Origin: Conchocele bisecta
Lineage: Eukaryota; Mollusca; Bivalvia; Lucinida; Thyasiridae
NCBI GenBank assembly: GCA_029237695.1
Contig: CM055279.1
Location: forward strand, 1,518,975-1,582,974
Direction: 5' to 3'
DNA length: 64,000 bases
In this document: in pieces, positions 39,808 through 51,800 of the stretch
Layout: each line of letters opens with the position of its first letter
Numbering within the stretch: the stretch's first letter is position 1
Position numbers and translations under genes: made by a program
The notes under the pieces: generated by a model
What the model saw: only the letters and a program-made list of their open reading frames with translations
What the model was told of the DNA's origin: nothing
Databases searched by the model: none

Positions 39808-42800
39808 GTAAGTACTCGTTTATCGACAATCGATTGCACTTTCAAAGATGTTAATGCAATTAGGGTATACACAAATATATATACAAGCCTTTACAATAAG
39901 GAACATATGGTTTAATGGCCTCTAAATGAAGAATTTTGGAATCTGACGTCGGCACCGCGCCAAAAAATAAATTAAGAGCAAATCAAAGCACTGAAAGTAC
40001 TGTGTGTGTACAGTATGGCAAGCTAACTGCACACTCCAAACACGAGTTAGATCTCCTCAAACCAAGGTTTAACCTATTTTGAGCAAGTGGTGTGCTCAAT
40101 AAATTCCTCAATCACCGACCCCCATCACCCGCGAAACCCCCACCTACCACACGCGTCCCTCCTCCACCCCAAAATTATGTGATGTATCAGTGAGCACAAT
40201 AATTCAATTCATCAAACCCAGGTTTGAGCTCAAATGTAAATACTTTGATTTAACGACGGCGCTGGCTCGATAACCTTGCATGTCGGGACCTACAAACAAA
40301 ATTGCTACCCCGCTCCATACCTCTTGCGAGGGTAGCAATTTAACCCCATCTCTTTAATGTAACACGTGGAAGAGTGATTTTTGCAATCTGTTATCCAGCG
40401 TTTTTGATATGTTAGCGATATAAAACTGTCAAAGCTGTATAAGATTATTTGTTTAAAGGTATAAAATATGTAGTTTACTAAATGTTGACCTACATGCAAC
40501 AGGTTTGGGTATGCACTTCGGTTGCTCACATTTTTTGAATGGGTCAAATTGTAGCCATAGATAACATATCGGACGCGAATTATTGTAGCTATCCGGGACC
40601 GACTATTTAAGTACCTATTCGATAGGACTAAGCTAGCACGAAGTTGTCTTGCCCAAAGACACACCGAATCGGCCATTCGCAGCGGTGAGAGGTGGGAATC
40701 GAACCCCGAGTCGCCTGATCCACAGTCCGACGCTCTACCTACTGATCTTTTCGGAAAACTGCCATTTGAAACTTCAAACCCTAGTTTAAATGCAAAATGT
40801 CCAATAATCCTCAAAAAATCCTTGAGAAATTATTGACATTGATAATTACCACTATAACTAGAAAGATTGATGATTACTTGGATGCATTTACAGGTCTGGA
40901 GTCGCTGCCCACGGAGTTACAAAGAAACTTCAACTTGATGCGGGACCTTGATCAGAAGGCACAGGGTAATTATAATTGTCACAGAATGATGGTGTCGGCT
41001 AATTCTGTGCACCTAATGCTTTCCAAACAAATTTATATGTCATTAACATCCCCATATTCAGTCAAAATTTCCTGAATATTCAAGGCAGTTGAAAGACGTC
41101 TGTGCAGGTAAAATGTCATAACGTTCTGATGTCAATAAGTGACGTAAATTGTATGATGTATGACATGCGTGTTTGCAATGTCACATATTTTTCTGCTAAT
41201 GCTGCGCATCTGGTAGTGTAAACGAAAATGGCGAACTGCATACTGGATCAGCACAGCAAAATTGGTATTAAACTTGAAGCAGAACTATCCAGTGACATCA
41301 TGACAGGTTAGTTTCTTAGTTGAACAGTTAATTTAGTAAATAAGACAGCTATTCCATCAGCAGAGTCTGAGGATTTTGCACATTTTGACTATGTTCAGAA
41401 TAATTTTTTATCAAACTATCGGAATGTGATAAAATTGTGCCACAGTCTAGCAATTAATCCGCTTGTTTATTCCAAAATCAACATATTTTATTATGACGTA
41501 ATCAAGGTTAAATTTGACGTAAATTTCGCATTAGCTGATGCGCAGAATTAGCCGAAATGACAGTATATGTGTCTGTGACTTGAGAAATGAGGCTCAAAAT
41601 ATGCATAAATGCAATTTAGGGAGAGATTTCACCCAAATCGCCCTGTAAATTACTCCCTGAGTATAAAACAACTGGTCAGCCGACGACAATTTATGTTTCC
41701 CTCCCTCTAACAGTTAATCATATCATTCACAGACCTGATGCAGGAAATAGACAACATGGCCGAAGGCTACTTGAAGAGTGTGCGATCAATGTCGCCTGAG
41801 AAGCGGTCGGACTTGATTGGTGCAATACAGAAACTCTTTGGCAAGAGTCGGGAGTTTGGGGATGATAAAGTGCAGTTGGCCATGCAAACATATGAAATGG
41901 TAAGGCGTAAAATGTTGTGGTGCAGCCTCAGCCTGGAGCCTATTTCACCAACATTGCAAAGTATATTTTTCTACCAAAGTATACTTTGAGGAAGAAATTT
42001 TCAATTTTAGGATAAATTTATTAATTTTTATTATACTGTATTTATTACATTATCACAGCCATTTTGGCTGTGATAATGTAATAAATTCAGTATAATAATT
42101 CTGCATACTTTTAATCATCAAATATATGCAGTCGTTAGTTCTATATGAAATAATGCATTTCAGGAAAAATAAATGATTACTCCCTCAAAGTATACTTTGC
42201 TAGAAAAGTATACTTTCCAATGTTGGTGAAATCGGCTACAGGTGTGTTCCCCCAGCCTATTTTAGTATTTTCCCATTTTTATTTTACAGTTATTTTTTAT
42301 TTCTTATTACATTTTAATCAGACACCATTACAGAGTTTATCCAACCAAAATGGGTGATGATTTAATATGATATTTTTTAAACAAATGCCAAGTTTCTTAT
42401 GGAATCAGTCAACAAGTTTAATAAATGTACTAATTTATCACTCCTGTAAGAGTGATGGGCTGTGGCTCAGGGGTAGAATACAGGACTTCAATACTGAAGG
42501 CTGTGAGTTCAAAACCTACCATTGGGCAAGAAAAATACTTTCATTACTCTTTCCATGCCACTGCTCTGTCGGATGAGACTTTAAACTGTGGTCCCGCCCG
42601 TATATGACCTTAGCTGTTGCTGGGACGTTAGACCCCATTCATTTCATTTTCACTTGTGTAAGATCCTCTATATACATGATAGGTGGACAAACACATCCGG
42701 AAGTTGGACGCCGACTTGGCAAGGTTCGAGGCTGATCTGAAGGAGAAAACCATCTCCCAGCCGAAACCCGACGAGGAGAAAACGGAAACGGGCAAAAAGT

Positions 42801-45800
42801 CCAGTAAGTGTCATAGAGAATAGTAGGTTAGTGACGTGAATGGGAAAAATATCTGGCAAGGCTTAGGAAACGGGATGGACGAGCACATGCCGCGTCAGAT
42901 ATTTTTCCCATTCACGGCACTAACCTACTATTCTATTTATCCTGTCAACACATACAAATGGCTTTAAAATGCAATAAAAATAACCCCAGCCACCGCACAT
43001 ATTCATACGCAGTGATTAGGTAGTATTGACAAGATATCAAAAATGTTTCACGGCACATACGTACTGTGTTGACGGGATAAATGTTTATACCCCCGGCATG
43101 TCCATCCGTCCGTAATATTTGCGATCAAGTTTCCGGATACCCATTATCTCTGCAACTGTAAGTCGTATTGACTTCATATACTACTGTATCATTCTATAGC
43201 CCAACCATGCGGTTGTTGGTTGGACCAGGCAGTATCAATGAGTTCCTGTTCACTTGCTCTAGTTCAAAATATCCACATCAGGCCCAGATTAAATTTTACT
43301 GTTCATTGTTCATTCAGAAAGGGCAAAAAGTGCAATATGTGTTCACGGGTAATATCCGCTAGTTGGGATGGTAAAATGTGTACAATTCAGCTATTTGTGT
43401 TTAAAAACAAGCAACAGATCTGAAAAATACACCGAGCTCTGAAAACCAAAAAGAAACCTCTATAAATGGCCTTTACAGGCGTTTTTTGTTGGTTTTCAGA
43501 GGTTGGTGTATTTTCAGATTGTTTGCTTGTTTTCTAAACATACATGTAAATAGGCGAATTGTAAACATTTTACCCCCTACTCCAGATTATTGACATGTGA
43601 AATTTTCATGCTTCACAATGTCCACATTAGGCTCGGAGTAAAGTTGTTGGTCAACCATCTGTCCCTGATACTTTGAAGCGTTCCAATTAATGGGCCGTTG
43701 ACTGAGAAAGCTGACATTAGACATATTTATGCCCTCGCCCCCAATTGGTGAGGTGGGCATATAGTGTTACCGGCGTCCGTACGTACGTCCGTCCCGAAAC
43801 CTTAATGCTTGTGTAAATGGCTTTTCATTTCTGTTTCCTTGCTCGGATCTGCTTCACATTTCACACACACATTGCTCCAATGGTCCTCTACCACCCTGTG
43901 ACAAACCCACATTCGTCCTGCCCCCGCTAAGCCACAGGGTCAAGGTCACAGACTTGGTGCGTTCGAAACCTTAGCACTCAAGTAAATGGCTTATAATTTC
44001 TCTTTCCTTGCTCGGATCTGTGTGGAATACCGATTCCCTAATGGTAAAAATATTGAAATGCCCATTTTATTTCTCGACATATGATCCCTTCAGATGGATA
44101 TGGAATATATCATGTTGTGACAAACCCACGTTCATCCAGCATGTTGTGTTTTCAAATGTGCCCTCGGTTCTTTTGCTGCCAGCGGGGGTATTCGTGTGCT
44201 GACATGTCACATTTCTAGTTGTAAATCTATACAATTTCACTCACAGCCAGTCCATATAATTATACGCCCCGGTATGAAGTATGTCGATGGCTATATAGCT
44301 CTTGTATTTCACAATATCTTTGCAATCGTAATTCAGATTGACTTGAGTGGGTGGCAGGTGGGAGCACGCGATGGGTAATTTAACGATCGGGGTTCATCCT
44401 TACCGGAATCCCGACTGGAGACCAGGTTTGGCCATCACATACGTCTTTGGCATTTTGTATGTGACAGTTGAATCTGGTTATACCCCTTATGTGAGTATAT
44501 TCGTAATCTTATTTTAGGGGAAGGGGTCAAGTGACTTGGTGTGGTATGGACCTGGCACCAGGTCGGGTTATTCTAATTTCAGGGCTGAATATATTTGTTC
44601 TGGATGTAAATATTCCGTTCTGATTTTGGGATTTTCCCCCCAATGCAGCAGGTTAAAATGGGATCGAACCCGTTTGCCCGGCCTTACATGACCTTAGCTG
44701 TTAATAGGCCATTAAACACTAATAAACAAACAGATTGACTTGAACTTTATATACTTCTTTATCATCATCCAATATTTTCGTTTTATAGCCCACCAATACG
44801 GCTTTCATATCAAGGCCAAATGACTTAGAAAATATTTGTTGGTCAGACCAGGCAGCAGTCGGTGGTATCCGTGAGCCCCTGTTTACTTGCTCAAGTTCAA
44901 AATGTCAACATCAGGCCTGGATTAAAGTATTTGGTCATTGTTTCTATAAAGCGTTCAATTACTGGGCCGTCGACTGAGAAAGCTCATCTTGAACATTTGA
45001 CATATTTCTATATCTAATTCTTGGCACTCCTAAGTGCAATCAGTGAGTATAATATATAATTTATTCCATTTATTCAGCTATCATCTGTATCCATAGGATT
45101 TATTTCCCTCGATGGTTGTAAATCCTATAAAGTAACGTGTACTCAAGCTTCTTAATCAGATTCACAACCATCCCTTTTATGTGGCTGTGATTTATGGTTG
45201 CGACTGGAGAAATGCGGCTGGTTTTGCGACCATTGTAGATCCATATCAGCCTGTGCATCTGCACAGTCTGATCAGGTTCTGCGCTGTTCGCCTTTCCATC
45301 AATGAAACAACCGTCATGTTTCTGACAATCAATATATATAATATTCAGGCTACAGGAGTGTGCTATTTTATCAGAAGCTACACTAGTTACAAATCCCATA
45401 AGCCCCATTCTACAGTCACAGCCACATTTCTAAATATCAGATAACTGTTTATTGCATAAAATAACCTTTCACAGTGTAATAACACGGTGTAATAAAATTC
45501 ATGTAATAAATATGCAAATGAGGCCGTTACAGAAATCACGCTAGATGGTAATTGAAGCGTATTGTGCTGTGCTTATGCAATAAATAGAATCTAACATTTG
45601 TGTTCATTTAATATGAGATTTATTAAACTCATTGATGGATATCATAAGAAACTCGGCATAGCCTCGTTTTTTTTAAAATCAATAAACTTGTTTAATAAAT
45701 ATCATATTTATTTGTCTCTCATGTAAAATTATATATAATTATATTCTCTATATCATTTTCTCCAGATTTGAAGGAAAAAGAGAAGAAGAAGAGAAAATCT

Positions 45801-48800
45801 AACAAGGATGAATTTGAGGACGAAATACCGAGGAAAAAGAAAAAGAAGGGCCAAAAAGAGTAAGCTCCCTTTCCATTTTGGATGTCTGTCAAGAAAATCA
45901 GCCAGTAACCTATATGAACCAAATATTGCATTTGGTCGCCGATAGGCAAGAGGGGATATAGCGTTAGTCCATGTACGTTAGTAACACCTTACACACTCCT
46001 GAACCGCTTCACTGATTTTGATAATATTTGGCTACAAGGTGTGTCTAGGGATGGTGCTTTGTTTTCCATACGACCCACGTCCGACCGCCCAAGGTCACTG
46101 CAGACTTTGTTTGTAAGGCAAATGTGTTTTTTATTATTATTATCAAGGCTGCCAGCGAGGGGATTAGCTTCGTAATAACGCTGCCCTTGTATACTATTGT
46201 GAGTTGTGATCAACCTGGGAGATTATTCAGTGATTCTACTGTATAGTATTTGGTTATGCATTTTCGCTATCACTGTACCAGGAAGCACAATTTTTTAAAC
46301 ATAATGCTGTTTAATTGTGAAATGTGAACTGTATCACCTGTAGAAACTGGTTAAGAATTTAATTTAACCATCGGTTACATGAATAATTAGCATTTCATTA
46401 CACTGGCTATTAATCAGCATTATACGCGCAGAGTTCGTCCCAGCCCGTAAACATTACCCGACTAACATATTTAACCTGACCTTCTTTTTCAGAGTGGATG
46501 AGCAGCGACCGCCGCTTCTGATGTCCGTGTTGCCCCTAGCGATGACGAATCCCTCGGACGTCCTCGACATGCCCGTCGACCCGAACGAGCCGACGTATTG
46601 TCTGTGCCACCAGGTCTCGTACGGAGAGATGATTGGGTGTGATAATCCCGATGTAAGTTACAACGGTGGTACGTGGCGTCAACCGCGTCATCTTGTTGTT
46701 GTTGTTGTATTTATTGTCTCACCCACTGTTCAATTTAAAGTGGGACATAGCGGTCACAATTCCGGATTCAGTGCCAACAATTTTGTCCAAATGTTGACTA
46801 TCTATTAATCTGTTCCTTGGATCAATACCAAACCTTGTCAGAAGCTTCCTCATAGCTTCCTGGTGGTTGTTCACCGTGTGTTATTCGGGTGTCGATGACC
46901 TCGGGTGAGACACTCACCGGCGATCGCCTTGTTTGATTGTCTATGGTGTGTGTTTGCTTTTGTTTCTCGTATATAGCAGTCATTTCCTTATCGTCCAGCC
47001 CGCTTGTAGGAGGCGAGGTATATTGATCACAATTACATCTGTGTGTAGACGTTTAACCACACTAAATCAGTCAAAAGTGGTACAGTAAAGAAAATAATCC
47101 AGATGGTTTATGCCATACTTTTTGCTTGCAGAAACTGTTCAATTGATGTACTAATCTACTTCACAGGCATGTTAATGTATCATTTACAGCATTTTCAAGC
47201 ATATTTTTTGGGAATATTTTGTAAGTCGGAACATGTTTGTCATGAGGCGGTTTCAGCTCCAGTCCCTTTTTTGGCCACCACCAGCGTGGTCGCAGAAGAT
47301 GGAATTTATCTTTCTTAACAATAATTTAAACCTACAGTCGAGCACCAGTATCTCGAAGTCGAAGGGAGATCGTATTTTAGTCGAGATAGGACTAGGTTCG
47401 AGATACCGAGGAAGTGACATGGTAAAATATTTTCGCAAAAAAATATCAAATCATGTTACCCATCACATCACGAGTAAACAATAAAGGAATAATGAAACAA
47501 AGCATGTGTTGCTTTTATTATTTTATATACCAATTAATTGACAAACAACATATGAACATTAGTTACATTATATAATCATGTATTCAATAGACAATATGTC
47601 ACTCACTAACAAGGAAATAAAGTTGTGTTTACATAATGAGTAACATATAATACAAGAAACAGAAAAGTACATGTTTTAAACGAAACAAAATTTACACCGT
47701 CACTCGCAGTCAGGTCTCGTGAAGAAGTCCGTAATGGTGCCTTGCTTCGTACACCGGCGTCTACACAGCTGTGTGAAGAATGCCGTGGACTTTGACAGGG
47801 CATTAAGAATGGCACTCAAACAAATTGAGGTGGACCAATTAAGCAAACAACCCGGGGCAGGTGTGAATTTATTTTGTTTCGTTTGATAATAGGTTTTGAA
47901 AATTAGTGTTAACCAAATTGATCTTGGCAGCCAGGCGCTTAGGTGATTTGCCCAAGCGTTTATGTGATCGAGATAGCGAAGTGATTTTTAACGTATTTTT
48001 ATACGAAGGGGACAGAATGAACAGTCGAGATAGAGAAAATGTTCGAGATAGGGCATGTTCGAGATAGCCGAGGGAATTTACATTAAACAAATAAGGATAT
48101 AATTCAGGAGTTTAGCGAATCATCGAGATAGAGAATACCATCGAGATACTGACGTTCGAGGTACTGGTGCTCGACTATATTTCAATTACGGTAGTGAATA
48201 TGGGTGCAGGTTATGGGAAAATAGGTCCCACAACATCCATACGAAATCAGTAGCAGAGAATAGTAAAATATGTGGCAATTGGTTAGTTCTATAGGAGAAA
48301 TCGATGGTGCTGGCCCACCTACATGCTTGCCCGAACCTACATATTGGGATACATTTGTATGTGGTTAGCCCCTCGGGGATAGACTTAATTCCACAATTAA
48401 CATTTCAACTCTAAATAACTGGAATTTATTTTGATAATGTTAATTTACTGAATAATCCAATCATCACAAAATGATTTTCAAACTAGTCCATTTATGAAAA
48501 GGGGGTGTTTTTTGTTCTAAAAATATGAAAATTACTAGCAAAAAGTGCAGATCCTGATGTGGCGGCTTGCGAACAACACTAAAGAGGGCTGTAGTGTTGA
48601 ACTTTTGCAACATCTGATTTTTAAAGTTTATTTACGTATCTTATATATCAGTACTGGATCTACAAATGTTTATTTACTGGTATACCTGCTTCACTTCACC
48701 AAGGTCAAGGGCAGATTACTTGGAAATATGGGTTAAAAGTTTTGACAAATTGGTCTTGGAAAGTTTAACCCTTACTACGCTGAATTAAATGTTGTCGTCT

Positions 48801-51800
48801 GCTGTTTTATTTTCAATATTTCTCGACAAAAACCTGGTTTTGACAGCACATGAGAATCGTCGAGTGGAGACGATTCTCATGTGCTGTCAAAACCATTTTT
48901 TTTGTTAAGAATTAAAGCAAAAATGAAAAACAGCAGAAGGCAATTTCCCTTCAACAGCGTAGGAAGGGTTAAGTACATGCACCATACAGTCTGGGACCAT
49001 CAATATACCGTGGACCATCAATACATCGAAATGACTCAGCGGGTTCGACATGCTGGCCTCATACATCTGGTTTTATGCTGCTACGCCCCTTTGCTTTGCT
49101 CGATGTGTGCTTTTAGTAGTTTAGTGAAAACTGAGCTTAGATGAAAATAGTACATGTCGGGTTGGTGGTGTGTCTACGAATGATATGCATGCATCTGAGC
49201 AGAGAATAGGACTTCATAAGGAGTGTTGAGTTTTGACTATACATGTATTCTATTAACCCTTTCAACCATACAAGCCATAATTCCAATATTTACAAATACT
49301 GTAGATCCAGATGAGCCGTCTCATCATGATCTGCAGCATTTGCCTGTATTTTAAAATTGTTTATCTGCCTTTTCGGATGAATGCAATAGTGACTACCGGT
49401 AATGACTATTGCATTTTCATAGTCAATAATTAGAATAGACGGTTTAGCTGGATCTACAGTCATTATAAGCCTGGCTTTGTAATCCACAATGTCTATATTT
49501 TAGCATTCTCTCTTCGGCTCCTTACAAATTTCATTGTACATGTAACTAGTCATCAAATAATTAGTTATCCAACTAGTTTCTCATGTCACCAATATCCTGG
49601 TTACAACTAATTGAACACTTGCGCTCCATTGATTGAACAGCGTCACATGACGTTACTGAATGATGGCACTGTAATAATGACGCAACACAGGCATTCCTTT
49701 CAAAAGCAAAGTTATATTTGACAATCTGCTGACATAAAATGTTACCCGATAAATAGAATAGAATAATGTCTCGTTTCTTTTTATATAAAGTTTATCAGGC
49801 TTGGTTATGAAATGGTAGGAGTTCCTCGATGATCCTCGGAATTCCTGCGAGTTTTCAAGTCTTGCCTGATCAACTTGATATCGTATGACACTACTGTCTG
49901 TTTCACGAAAGCTGCCCAAATTTTACTGCTATATAAACAATGCAAAAAGAATATTTTTTTCGATAATATTAAATTAAAGGAAAATTTAAGAGTGATCCTT
50001 CTTTTTATTTCGTGAAATTTGGTCAAACGTTGATTTTATTGCGAAAAAGTAATTTCCCCATGTTAAATCCCCATAGACATATTCACAGAGTGAAGATGTC
50101 TATGGGGATTTAACATGGGCAAATGTTTGGAATTTCAGAAATTTCAGAAATACTGGACCGATTTTCAAAATGTAACTTTTGTTTTCTTAGTTAGATCATT
50201 TCCAAGCTATCTAGCCAGGTTTCGGAGTTGATTTCCAAATTTTTTCGTTTTCTGACTCCTCCTCCAGACTATAATTCTCTATGTATTGTAAGTAATGAGT
50301 CATCAAGTCACCCACCATCAATTCATCGTCATCTCGTGTTTCTCCAGCCAAGTTTAGCATGATGCCGCACCATTGGCCTCCAAGATTCCATTTTGCCTGC
50401 TGAATATGCCCCAATTTCAAAGTCGTTCAACTTTTAACGGCGTCCATTTCTTTATCGTTTAGGATACATATTTTACTGGGATTCACACCTGGGGCTAAGT
50501 GATCCAGTGTAGTAACAGTACCTGGCACCACATATCAGGACTCTGTCTTTCAGTGCTGAATGTTTTTGTTGTAATTTCAGTGTTGAATGCAATACAGGTG
50601 CATTCCCATCTGTATTTGGCCTCGCTGTTGAAATGACAAATTCCTCAAATTAAGTTTTACACACTAAATGCGCCTTTTTTAGTGGCCATTTTGAATCCTT
50701 GGGGGGTCACATCACATCATCACATCCATCTCATCATTTCAGTGCCCCGTCGAGTGGTTTCATTTCCCTTGTGTGGGCATCAAAGAAAAACCAAAAGGAA
50801 AATGGTTCTGCGAACGGTGCAACGCAGACCGGAAAAAGAAATCCACCAATTCAGTTGCGAGTCCCGCGTTTTCCATTTCGATGAATCTTCCCCGCATATA
50901 AACACTTGGTAGGGTTGTTTTTCAGCACATTGATTGACAGTTGAACAAGCTTGGCAGGCCAATACAAGATTTTGAATTTTGAACGCTGAATAAAATTTTG
51001 TCGTCTGCTGCTTATTTTTTATTTTCAATATTTCTTAAATAATTATTGGGGCAGTGCATGAGAATCATCTCCAAAGGTGATGGTTCTCGTGTCCTGCAAA
51101 AACATGTTATGGTAACAAATATGTTGCGTTAATATTGTTATAATATGTTAAAAAATGAAACAGCAGCAGACAACAGTATTTGTGTCACGGTTTTTCCTTA
51201 TAATTCGGGAAACAAAATTTGATGTCTGCTTTTGTTTCATATTTGTCTTCTTTGTCAATAAAACATGGTTTGGCAGCACTTTAGAATGATTTCCATTTGA
51301 AATTATTCTAAAGGACTGTCAAACCATGTTTCTGATGAGAAAAATAAAAAGAAACAACAGACAACAAAATTTAATTCAGCATCTTAAGGATTAAAGAATA
51401 ACCAAGGGTGACAACTCTTCACAATATTAAATAAAACATAAAACACGGGGTTACCTCCCTCTACCTAGCATGTTTGGTGTGACTAGTTATTGCGACCAAT
51501 TATATGTTGTTGGTACTGAACTTGATGTTGTCTTTGGTCTGGAACATAGAAACAAGTGTGTGCTTTTGTCAGAACATATAAGCTTGTATGGTTGGCCATT
51601 GCTTAATGCTTTAATGCCATATTTAGAAGATGCTGTTCATTGTTAATATTTAATATTTCTTGGGCATGTGTGCATATCTTAGCACCGAATCCATCCTTAA
51701 CCAATTACATGCAGAATACACCTGTACTGGCATGAACTTTTTTAAATATTTTATTTTTAATTTTGTTATTTCTCAATGAAAGTATATGTTGTGACTACTC

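Noticed and set aside
40797..40893. Extra N-terminal ING sequence before exon 2
   Set aside because: The frame is intronic; the acceptor CAG at 40891-40893 and the phase match to exon 1 explain the exon start.
41900..41989. Extension of the ING exon 3 frame
   Set aside because: Donor ATG|GTAAGG with exon 4 restoring the family sequence; the extension runs into a fold-back element.
46653..46808. Extension of the ING exon 6 frame
   Set aside because: Strong donor GAT|GTAAGT and loss of PHD similarity after it; the remainder lies in a dispersed repeat.
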